Below are positions 1-4,595 of a DNA stretch of 7,789 nucleotides, piece by piece. This DNA is from Candidatus Aerophobota bacterium. GTDB lineage: Bacteria > Aerophobota > Aerophobia > Aerophobales > B3-G15. The notes below the pieces were generated by a model that saw only the letters and a program-made list of their open reading frames with translations, was not told the origin of the DNA and ran no database searches. Location of the stretch: contig JAUWJM010000073.1 of assembly GCA_030607715.1 (NCBI GenBank), positions 1 through 7,789 on the forward strand. Reading direction: 5' to 3'. Position 1 is the first letter of the stretch. Every line of letters starts with the position of its first letter. A program made the translations under genes and the position numbers.

Positions 1-1104
1 ATTGGCAGTAACAAACCCTATTTCCAGATCTATCAACTCTCCTGCATAAGTAATCTCCAACTCTTTTGGATGTCCTTCAATTAACTGTGCTTCTAACTCT
101 CCTATTTTTTCTCCCAGACAAAGATAGTCTCCTAATTTCTTTTGAGCTTCAGGAGAGATTATAGGAACATTTACTGCGTATCTCACTATGCCCTTCTTAA
201 GAAAATCTATTACCTGAGAGGCAATATCTATAGCTACTCTTTTTTGAGCCTCCTGGGTAGAAGCTCCCAGATGAGGAGTAAGAATTACTGAATTCAACTT
301 TAATAAGGGGCTATCAAAAGGTTTTCCTTCTTCAAAAACATCAAGAGCTGTGCCCCTGATCCTTTCTTCTTTAAGGGCTTCATAAAGAGCTTTCTCATTA
401 ATAATTCCTCCACGAGCACAATTAATTATTCTTGCTTCTTTTTTCATTAAGGAAATTTCTCTTTTCCCAATAATATTTTTAGTTTTGGTAGTAAGAGGAG
501 TATGGATACTAAGATAATCTACTTCTCGTAAAAGTTCATCAAGCGGCATTAAAGTAACTCCGAGTTTCTCCGCTTTTTCACGGGAAATAAAAGGATCATA
601 AGCTATTACCTTCATTTTTAAACCCTGAGCTCTTTTTGCTACCTCAGTTCCGATTCTCCCCAAACCTATTATTCCCAGGACCTTTTCATAGACCTCTGTT
701 CCCATAAACTTTTTCCGTTCCCATTTTCCTTCTTTTAAGGAGGCATTAGCCTGGGGGATATTTCGAGAGAGAGCAAGAATTAAAGAAATAGTATGTTCAG
801 CAGCAGAAATGGTATTTCCTTCGGGAGTATTCATTACTATTATTCCCTTTTTTGTAGCCGCGTCTACATCTATATTATCTATCCCTGTTCCTGCTCTTCC
901 AATTACTTTAAGTTTATTAGCGGCTGCAATTACTTTCTCGGTAACTTTAGTTCCGCTACGCACAACAAGAGCCTCATATTCCGGGATAATTTTAATCAGT
1001 TCTTCTTCGCTTAATCCCAGAGCTTGTTTTACCTCAAATCCTTTTTCTTCTCTTAATTTTTTCACTCCTTGTTCTGAAAGGGAATCGGTTATTAAAACTT
1101 TCAC
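1..1104 (-). CDS. serA: D-3-phosphoglycerate dehydrogenase (type with ASB domain), C-terminus cut by window edge
   Basis: This cytosolic NAD-dependent 2-hydroxyacid dehydrogenase oxidises 3-phosphoglycerate to 3-phosphohydroxypyruvate, the first step of serine synthesis. The 368 visible residues read without a break. The N-terminal substrate-binding part includes GRAGTGIDNID (about 69-79). A Rossmann motif, GIIGLGRIG, lies near 144-152. The catalytic Arg is in NCARGG (R231) and the catalytic His in TPHLGAST (H278). From about residue 314 an intervening (ASB) domain begins, so the full gene should continue to roughly 520-530 residues with an ACT domain beyond the edge. The start is GTG at 1104: it overlaps the aminotransferase stop by 4 bp (GTGA), and AAGGAG lies 6 nt upstream, pointing to translational coupling. 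One oddity is that the catalytic Glu normally found in DVFxxEP aligns with Gly here (DVFEEGKP). A hydroxypyruvate reductase role cannot be excluded. Confidence 0.93.
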   Translation of the reverse strand, partial: MKVLITDSLSEQGVKKLREEKGFEVKQALGLSEEELIKIIPEYEALVVRSGTKVTEKVIAAANKLKVIGRAGTGIDNIDVDAATKKGIIVMNTPEGNTISAAEHTISLILALSRNIPQANASLKEGKWERKKFMGTEVYEKVLGIIGLGRIGTEVAKRAQGLKMKVIAYDPFISREKAEKLGVTLMPLDELLREVDYLSIHTPLTTKTKNIIGKREISLMKKEARIINCARGGIINEKALYEALKEERIRGTALDVFEEGKPFDSPLLKLNSVILTPHLGASTQEAQKRVAIDIASQVIDFLKKGIVRYAVNVPIISPEAQKKLGDYLCLGEKIGELEAQLIEGHPKELEITYAGELIDLEIGFVTAN

Positions 1105-2240
1105 CTTTTTCTCCTTAATAATACCTCTTCTGCTGCCTTTACTCCCTCACCTAATTTTACCCTGAAACCTATCTGGGAAAGAGCCATTTCCAGGGAAGAT
1201 ATTCCCGCAATTATATCAAGAGCATCCATCCATCCCAGATGGGCTATACGAATTATTTTACCTTTTAATTTCCCTTGCCCTCCAGCTATCAATACACCAT
1301 ATTTATCCCTCATCAATGTACGCAGGCTTTTATCTTCAATCCCTGAAGGTAGCTTAATAGCAGTAACTACCGTAGAGGGGACTTCGCTAAAAATCTTTAG
1401 TCCCAGAGCTAAAACTCCCTTGCGTGTAGCCTCAGCTAAAAGAGCATGTCGCTTTAAAATATTATCTCTTCCTTCCTCTTTAATTAATCTCAAAGACTCT
1501 CTTAAAGCACAAATTAGCGAAATAGCGGGAGTATAGGGGGTTTGGTTATTTTCCTGCATCTTTAAAGCTTTTTCAAAATTCCAGTAATATTTGGGGAGAG
1601 TAGATTTTTCTACCAGGCTCCGGGTTTTGTCTGATAAACTAACAAAAGCTAATCCCGGAGGTATCATTAAAGCTTTCTGCGACCCTCCCACTACTACATC
1701 TACTCCCCACTCATCAGTGGGAAGAAACTCTGCTCCCAGCCCACTAATAGCATCCACTACCAAAACTGCCTCTCTATCTTTTACGATTTTCGCTATGGAT
1801 TTAATATCATATACCACTCCCGTGGAAGTTTCTACCAACTGAGTAAATACTGCTTTTATTTGAGAATCCCGGGTAAGCTCCTTTTCTATTAGATGAGGAT
1901 TAATTGCTTTTCCCCATTCAACATCTATACAATTTACCTGAAGACCAAAAGAAGTGCCAATTTCTGCCCACCTTTCACCAAATTTTCCTCCCCGAACCAC
2001 CAAAATTTTATCTTCTGGTGAGAGAAGGTTAACTACCACCGCTTCCATAGCTCCCGTCCCTGAAGCAGTAAAAGTCAATACCTCGTTCTCGGTCTGAAAA
2101 ATATATTTTAATCCTTCACGTACCTCCTGGAAAACTTTAACAAATTCTTTATCACGATGATGGATAATCTCCTTTGCCACCGCTATCCTTACCTGCGGAG
2201 GAAGAGGAGTAGGACCCGGAGTAAATAACCTTCTCTTCAC
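1101..2240 (-). CDS. Class V aminotransferase (phosphoserine / serine-glyoxylate / alanine-glyoxylate type)
   Basis: This PLP-dependent fold-type I enzyme belongs to the small alanine-glyoxylate/serine-pyruvate aminotransferase family. Motifs, numbered from the GTG at 2240: LFTPGPTPLP at the N-terminus; SGTGAMEA around 60-67, the cofactor phosphate loop; D163 in VVDAISGLG, contacting the pyridine nitrogen; K189 in GGSQKALMIPPG, the Schiff-base lysine; and IRIAHLG near the C-terminus with the likely carboxylate-binding Arg. The protein is about 379 residues, normal for the family. The open frame extends six codons further to a TTG at 2258, but GTG at 2240 is preferred because AAGGAGG lies 5 nt before it and the TTG has no good site. 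It sits directly before serA with a 4-bp overlap, so conversion of 3-phosphohydroxypyruvate to phosphoserine is the likeliest role. Serine:glyoxylate or serine:pyruvate transamination is the alternative. Confidence 0.88.
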   Translation of the reverse strand: MKRRLFTPGPTPLPPQVRIAVAKEIIHHRDKEFVKVFQEVREGLKYIFQTENEVLTFTASGTGAMEAVVVNLLSPEDKILVVRGGKFGERWAEIGTSFGLQVNCIDVEWGKAINPHLIEKELTRDSQIKAVFTQLVETSTGVVYDIKSIAKIVKDREAVLVVDAISGLGAEFLPTDEWGVDVVVGGSQKALMIPPGLAFVSLSDKTRSLVEKSTLPKYYWNFEKALKMQENNQTPYTPAISLICALRESLRLIKEEGRDNILKRHALLAEATRKGVLALGLKIFSEVPSTVVTAIKLPSGIEDKSLRTLMRDKYGVLIAGGQGKLKGKIIRIAHLGWMDALDIIAGISSLEMALSQIGFRVKLGEGVKAAEEVLLRRKR

Positions 2241-2245
2241 CTTAT

Positions 2246-2252
2246 CCTCCTT
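2246..2252 (-). promoter_or_regulatory. Shine-Dalgarno site that decides the aminotransferase start
   Basis: AAGGAGG on the minus strand ends 5 nt before GTG at 2240. It lies inside the longer reading frame that begins at TTG 2258, so the upstream TTG is unlikely to be the real start. The same AAGGAGG with a 5-nt spacer precedes the miniprotein gene at 2677. Confidence 0.8.
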
Positions 2253-2254
2253 AC

Positions 2255-2500
2255 TCAAGAAACTTCTTTGATACTTACTCTCCTATTCCCCTCAAAATGG
2301 ACATAACCAGCGGTTTTGGCAAAAAGAGTATCATCTCTCCCTCTGCCTACATTAAAGCCGGGGAAAAATTTAGTGCCTTTCTGACGCACTATGATAGCCC
2401 CTGCTTTCACATACTCACCACCAAAATTTTTTACCCCCAAATTCTTGGGAGCGCTATCTCTCCCATTAGAAGAATGACCCTGTCCTTTTTTATGAGCCAT
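2255..2500 (-). CDS. rpmA: 50S ribosomal protein L27
   Basis: L27 is a component of the large ribosomal subunit whose flexible N-terminus reaches towards the peptidyl transferase centre. The 81-residue length is typical. It begins [16 protein letters not shown], the family signature, followed by the conserved [35 protein letters not shown] and GYVHFE stretches. There is no N-terminal cleavable extension of the kind seen in many Firmicutes. The ATG at 2500 has AAAGGAG upstream, made from the last codons and stop of the preceding miniprotein gene, whose stop ends 3 bp before. Unusually, rplU is not upstream and no obg gene follows; the next genes are for serine metabolism. Confidence 0.97.
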   Translation of the reverse strand: MAHKKGQGHSSNGRDSAPKNLGVKNFGGEYVKAGAIIVRQKGTKFFPGFNVGRGRDDTLFAKTAGYVHFEGNRRVSIKEVS

Positions 2501-2503
2501 TGC

Positions 2504-2677
2504 TTACTCCTTTAACTCGCTAATACCGATAGCTAAAACAATTATTCCTATTACCGCCGCTGTCACTCCCACAATTCCCTTAAGAAAAATAAGAACTTGA
2601 GAGGCAAAAAACACTATCAGCCATATTCCTATTATCGTGGCTATAGCTCCACCTATGATCATCAACCATTTTTTCAT
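2504..2677 (-). CDS. Small two-helix membrane protein of unknown function
   Basis: This 57-residue protein starts at ATG 2677 with MKKWLMIIGG. Two hydrophobic stretches, about residues 5-26 and 30-52, form a likely helical hairpin; the N-terminus is basic and the C-terminus (ELKE) is charged. The open frame reaches an earlier ATG at 2695, but AAGGAGG (2683-2689) sits between the two ATGs, 5 nt before the second one, so the shorter form is preferred. It is the first gene of the unit leading into rpmA, 3 bp away, and its last codons supply the rpmA ribosome-binding site. I do not recognise the family. The spacing, the ribosome-binding site and the coherent hydrophobic pattern support a real gene. 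Confidence 0.72.
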   Translation of the reverse strand: MKKWLMIIGGAIATIIGIWLIVFFASQVLIFLKGIVGVTAAVIGIIVLAIGISELKE

Positions 2678-2682
2678 CCTAT

Positions 2683-2689
2683 CCTCCTT
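2683..2689 (-). promoter_or_regulatory. Shine-Dalgarno site that decides the miniprotein start
   Basis: AAGGAGG ends 5 nt before ATG 2677. It lies within the first six codons of the longer frame beginning at 2695, which argues for the shorter 57-residue product. Confidence 0.75.
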
Positions 2690-2856
2690 TTTCATATTTC
2701 TTCATAACATTTTGACATTACCTTTCCCATTAGTTCTTAGTTCCTGTATTTTAACCCCTTACTTATTAGCTTATCCAAAGAAATTAGTAAAATTCCTATA
2801 CCCAAAAAATATTCTTTAGGCCTTCCTCTCTTTTATGGTAGTCGCAATGCTTTATT

Positions 2857-2910
2857 GGAGTACATCAGCTTGCTGATGTTAAGCTAAGCAGTAGCAAGCT
2901 ACTGCACTCC
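2857..2910. repeat. Double-hairpin palindromic element with GGAGT/ACTCC ends
   Basis: The outer arms GGAGT (2857-2861) and ACTCC (2906-2910) are complementary. Inside are two separate palindromes: CATCAGCTTGCTGATG (2863-2878) and GCAGTAGCAAGCTACTGC (2888-2905), joined by TTAAGCTAA. The result is a clover-like structure of the REP/small-MITE type. Only one copy is in the window, so its repetitive nature is inferred. Confidence 0.65.
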
Positions 2911-2926
2911 TGTCTACGTTCATTTA

Positions 2927-2944
2927 CGCAACCTGAAGGTTGCG
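2927..2944 (-). repeat. 18-bp palindrome, copy 1 (CGCAACCT type)
   Basis: CGCAACCT-GA-AGGTTGCG, with GCTACC directly to the right, so the GGTAGC tag lies 5' on the minus strand. It shares the layout of the copies at 4526, 6627 and 6682. Confidence 0.7.
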
Positions 2945-3010
2945 GCTACCAGGTTAGTTACCAGTTTTTAGTTACTAGTAGATAGTTTCTTAATCAGCTT
3001 TACAATGATT

Positions 3011-3092
3011 TGTCATTGCGAGCGATAGCGAAGCAATCTCGAACTCCTATAAACTAAGGGATTGCTTCGTCATTTTGTTCCTCGCAATGACA
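3011..3092. repeat. 82-bp inverted-repeat element with TGTCATTGCGAG ends
   Basis: Perfect 12-bp terminal inverted repeats TGTCATTGCGAG (3011-3022) and CTCGCAATGACA (3081-3092) flank an inner 10-bp pair, CGAAGCAATC (3029-3038) and GATTGCTTCG (3060-3069). From memory, a very similar TGTCATTGCGAG...GAAGCAATC element is scattered in many environmental bacterial genomes as a non-coding palindromic repeat. It has no open frame and resembles a MITE or REP-type unit. Confidence 0.75.
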
Positions 3093-3154
3093 AGACAAAG
3101 TGTAATGTTATTTTGGAAACGCGCTACTAGTTGTTAGTTCTTAGCTAAACAAGG

Positions 3155-3509
3155 GAAGAGGGAAATGTAAGCCGGGTTCTGTTGCTGAAGAAAGATTGCT
3201 CTTCTCTTCAGTGGCGGTCATTTATCTAGGACTTAAGTCACCTTAAGCCTCCAGCAGCTCACCCGAGGTTAAACCTCCTACTTAGCCTTGCTCCGGATAG
3301 GGTTTGTCCAATCGAGAAATTACTTTCTCGATTAGTAGGCTCTTACCCCACTTTTGCACCTTTGCATCTTTAGATGTAGTTTAGTTTCTGTGACACTTTC
3401 CGTAAGGTTACCCTTCCTGGGAGTTACCCAGTATCCTTTTAAAGGAGCCCGGACTTTCCTCAGAAGACCCTCTTCAGGACCTTCCGCGATCGCCTCATCC
3501 CCTCTTTCC
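3155..3509 (-). ncRNA. rnpB: RNase P RNA (bacterial type A-like)
   Basis: This is the catalytic RNA of RNase P, which removes tRNA 5' leaders. Conserved blocks appear in order on the minus strand: GAGGAAAGTCCGGGCTCC near the 5' side, GGGTAAGAGCC, GGAGCAAGGCTAAGTAGG, CCTAGATAAATGACC and finally ACAGAACCCGGCTTA. P1 pairs AGAGGGGA (3498-3505) with the UUCCCUCU stretch at 3157-3164, extended by GGAA/UUCC. P12 is a 10-bp hairpin with a GUAA loop (3310-3333). P18 is CUUAAG-GUGA-CUUAAG. A CUGAAGA/UCUUCAG hairpin before the final block fits P19. P15 looks reduced to a short hairpin (GAGG-UUUAA-CCUC) with no evident P16/P17 or unpaired GGU. The ends are set by P1 and are accurate to a few bases. The 5' end overlaps the stop codon of the RNase H gene. 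Confidence 0.95.
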
Positions 3510-3911
3510 TTTTGTGGCTTTCTTGGCTAATTTATCCGCTTCTCTATTTTTAAGCCTTTGAATATGGTTAAAACTTACTTTCTCAAAAAAGCTCTCTAAA
3601 TGATTTACCTGACAATAAAGAAGTTTTAATATATTATTGCGAACTTTATAATCTCCCATTAGTTGCCTTACTAAAAGTTCACTATCCAGAAAACATATAA
3701 CTTTTTTTGCCCTTAAGTCAAGGGCTTCTTCTAATCCACAAATTAATGCCATATATTCAGCTACATTATTAGTAGTAATTCCTAGAAATTCATTACCTTT
3801 TTTAATTAAGTTTCTTTCTTTATCATAGAGAAGCCAACCTGCCCCTGCTTTCCCTGGATTCCCGGAAGAAGCACCATCACTGTAAAGAATAACCTCATCT
3901 AATTCTTTCAT
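3495..3911 (-). CDS. rnhA: Ribonuclease HI family protein
   Basis: This 138-residue RNase H fold enzyme cleaves the RNA strand of RNA-DNA hybrids using two metal ions. The acidic catalytic set is complete: D12 in YSDGASSGNPG, E52 in TTNNVAEYMAL, D76 in FLDSELLVRQL and D126 in NREADKLA, with H116 in FNHIQRLKNREAD as the flexible-loop His. It lacks the basic handle of E. coli RNase HI and belongs to the SDGASxGNPG branch seen in Gram-positives, archaea and many environmental bacteria. The ATG at 3911 lies 9 bp after the stop of the coiled-coil gene and has only a weak purine-rich site, so translation may be coupled. Its last codons and stop overlap the 5' strand of rnpB helix P1. The symbol is given by family; paralogues may exist elsewhere in the genome. 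Confidence 0.9.
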   Translation of the reverse strand: MKELDEVILYSDGASSGNPGKAGAGWLLYDKERNLIKKGNEFLGITTNNVAEYMALICGLEEALDLRAKKVICFLDSELLVRQLMGDYKVRNNILKLLYCQVNHLESFFEKVSFNHIQRLKNREADKLAKKATKGKRG

Positions 3912-3920
3912 TCTTTTTAA

Positions 3921-4322
3921 CTATTTCTTCATCTTTTGGATTTCTTCTTCTTTTATTTTAATCTCTTTTTCTAACTTAACAATTTCCTCTACCATTTCAT
4001 TTAACTCATTATCTTCCAGTTTTTTGTAAAGCCCCGATTCGTAAAATCTATTTCCCAGTTTGGTAATTTTATGCTCCTTTTTCTTCTGAATGTCTCGGAT
4101 TTGGGAGTTTAATTTAGTAATTTGAGTAAAATTTTTGGTTTGGCTAGCAAATTTTTCTATCCCTTCCCGGGTCATTTTCTTAATCGTCCCCCCTAACTCA
4201 TCTAACTTTTTCCCCCAGTCTTTGGCTCCTTTACCTGTTCTACCTACTCCTTCCTGAGTAGCAATCTTTACTTTTTGAGCAAGTTCATCCAGTTTTCTTC
4301 CCATTTCTTCAAATGCTCCCAT
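3921..4322 (-). CDS. Coiled-coil protein of unknown function with an internal 20-residue duplication
   Basis: A 133-residue, highly charged protein with no signal peptide or membrane segment. Residues about 7-26 (MGRKLDELAQKVKIATQEGV) repeat at about 36-55 (WGKKLDELGGTIKKMTREGI). A linker follows, then a Lys/Glu-rich coiled coil from about 70 to the end. The layout resembles small Firmicutes-like proteins that carry the same KLDELG start and coiled coil and then a C-terminal zinc ribbon; here the protein stops at KMKK with no cysteines and no ribbon. The start is well supported: GGGAGGTG lies 7 nt before ATG 4322. The gene begins only 22 nt after the tRNA-Arg 3' end, with no room for its own promoter, so it is probably read through from the tRNAs. 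Function unknown. Confidence 0.8.
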   Translation of the reverse strand: MGAFEEMGRKLDELAQKVKIATQEGVGRTGKGAKDWGKKLDELGGTIKKMTREGIEKFASQTKNFTQITKLNSQIRDIQKKKEHKITKLGNRFYESGLYKKLEDNELNEMVEEIVKLEKEIKIKEEEIQKMKK

Positions 4323-4344
4323 TATTTTTCACCTCCCTTATGGA

Positions 4345-4418
4345 CGCGCCTGAGAGGAGTCGAACCTCCAACCTATGGATCCGAAGTCCATTGCTCTATC
4401 CAGTTGAGCTACAGGCGC
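4345..4418 (-). tRNA. tRNA-Arg (anticodon TCG)
   Basis: A full cloverleaf on the minus strand: acceptor GCGCCTG/CAGGCGC, D arm GCTC...GAGC, anticodon stem ATGGA/TCCAT around loop CTTCGGA (anticodon TCG), T arm GGAGG-TTCGACT-CCTCT, and discriminator G at 4345. The following bases are TCC, so the 3' CCA is not encoded and must be added enzymatically. It is transcribed after tRNA-Gly, 9 nt apart. Confidence 0.96.
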
Positions 4419-4427
4419 AAATATTAG

Positions 4428-4499
4428 AGCGGGAAACGGGATTTGAACCCGCGACCCTCAGCTTGGGAAGCTGATGCTCTACCACTGAGCTATTCCCGC
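4428..4499 (-). tRNA. tRNA-Gly (anticodon CCC)
   Basis: A full cloverleaf on the minus strand: acceptor GCGGGAA/TTCCCGC, D arm GCTC...GAGC, anticodon stem TCAGC/GCTGA around loop TTCCCAA (anticodon CCC), T arm GCGGG-TTCAAAT-CCCGT, and discriminator T at 4428. The next bases are CTA, so no CCA is encoded. It is the first RNA gene of the block, downstream of the promoter-like site at 4563-4595. Confidence 0.96.
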
Positions 4500-4525
4500 A
4501 AGACTGGTTAATCTATTTTGGTAGC

Positions 4526-4543
4526 CGCAGGCTTTAGCCTGCG
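4526..4543 (+). repeat. 18-bp palindrome, copy 2 (CGCAGGCT type)
   Basis: CGCAGGCT-TT-AGCCTGCG, preceded by GGTAGC. It lies between the promoter-like site and tRNA-Gly, so it would form a hairpin in the 5' leader of the tRNA transcript. Confidence 0.75.
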
Positions 4544-4562
4544 TAAGACCTGGTAGCTAATA

Positions 4563-4595
4563 ATTATATTATATCATAATTATCTTAAAAAGCAA
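4563..4595 (-). promoter_or_regulatory. Promoter-like site for the tRNA / RNase H / rnpB block
   Basis: On the minus strand, TTGCTT (4590-4595) is followed after 16 nt by a perfect TATAAT (4568-4573). A second, overlapping TATAAT lies at 4563-4568. The -35 part is within the last codons of the glycerate kinase gene and matches the consensus only in TTG. A start near 4555-4561 would give a leader of roughly 60 nt before tRNA-Gly. The position directly upstream of stable RNA genes supports it; it was judged by eye only. Confidence 0.55.

Larger units (their letters stand above)
2697..3154. other. Gene-free, repeat-filled spacer between rnpB and the rpmA-serA operon
   Basis: I find no credible coding region in these roughly 460 bases. 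They hold a double-hairpin element (2857-2910), an 18-bp palindrome (2927-2944), an 82-bp inverted repeat (3011-3092) and three stretches of degenerate TTAGTTCTTAG-type words (2730-2745, 2953-2992, 3123-3146). The promoter of the rpmA operon should lie here. A weak candidate on the minus strand is TTGGAT about 19 nt before TAAAAT, near 2750-2780, which is too poor to annotate. No hairpin followed by a T-run is seen at the end of rnpB. Confidence 0.75.

Noticed and set aside
793..1165. Two plus-strand open frames of 73 and 118 codons
   Set aside because: They are antisense shadows of serA and the end of the aminotransferase gene, with no ribosome-binding site and no recognisable protein features.
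2297..2515. Plus-strand frame of 72 codons over rpmA
   Set aside because: The minus strand is unambiguous ribosomal protein L27 over the same bases.
2637..2819. Plus-strand hydrophobic frame of 60 codons
   Set aside because: It runs from the miniprotein gene into repeat-filled spacer, has no ribosome-binding site, and its hydrophobicity follows from the complementary sequence of a membrane segment.
2857..3092. Cluster of repeats as a CRISPR array
   Set aside because: The units differ in sequence and length and there is no regular repeat-spacer pattern; they are separate palindromic elements.
3520..3560. GATAAAT as a -10 box for rnpB inside the RNase H gene
   Set aside because: It lies too far from the P1-defined 5' end and has no convincing -35 partner.
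4501..4579. Intrinsic terminator for the argB-glycerate kinase unit
   Set aside because: The palindrome at 4526 forms a hairpin but is not followed by a T-run on the minus strand, and it lies downstream of the promoter-like site for the tRNAs.
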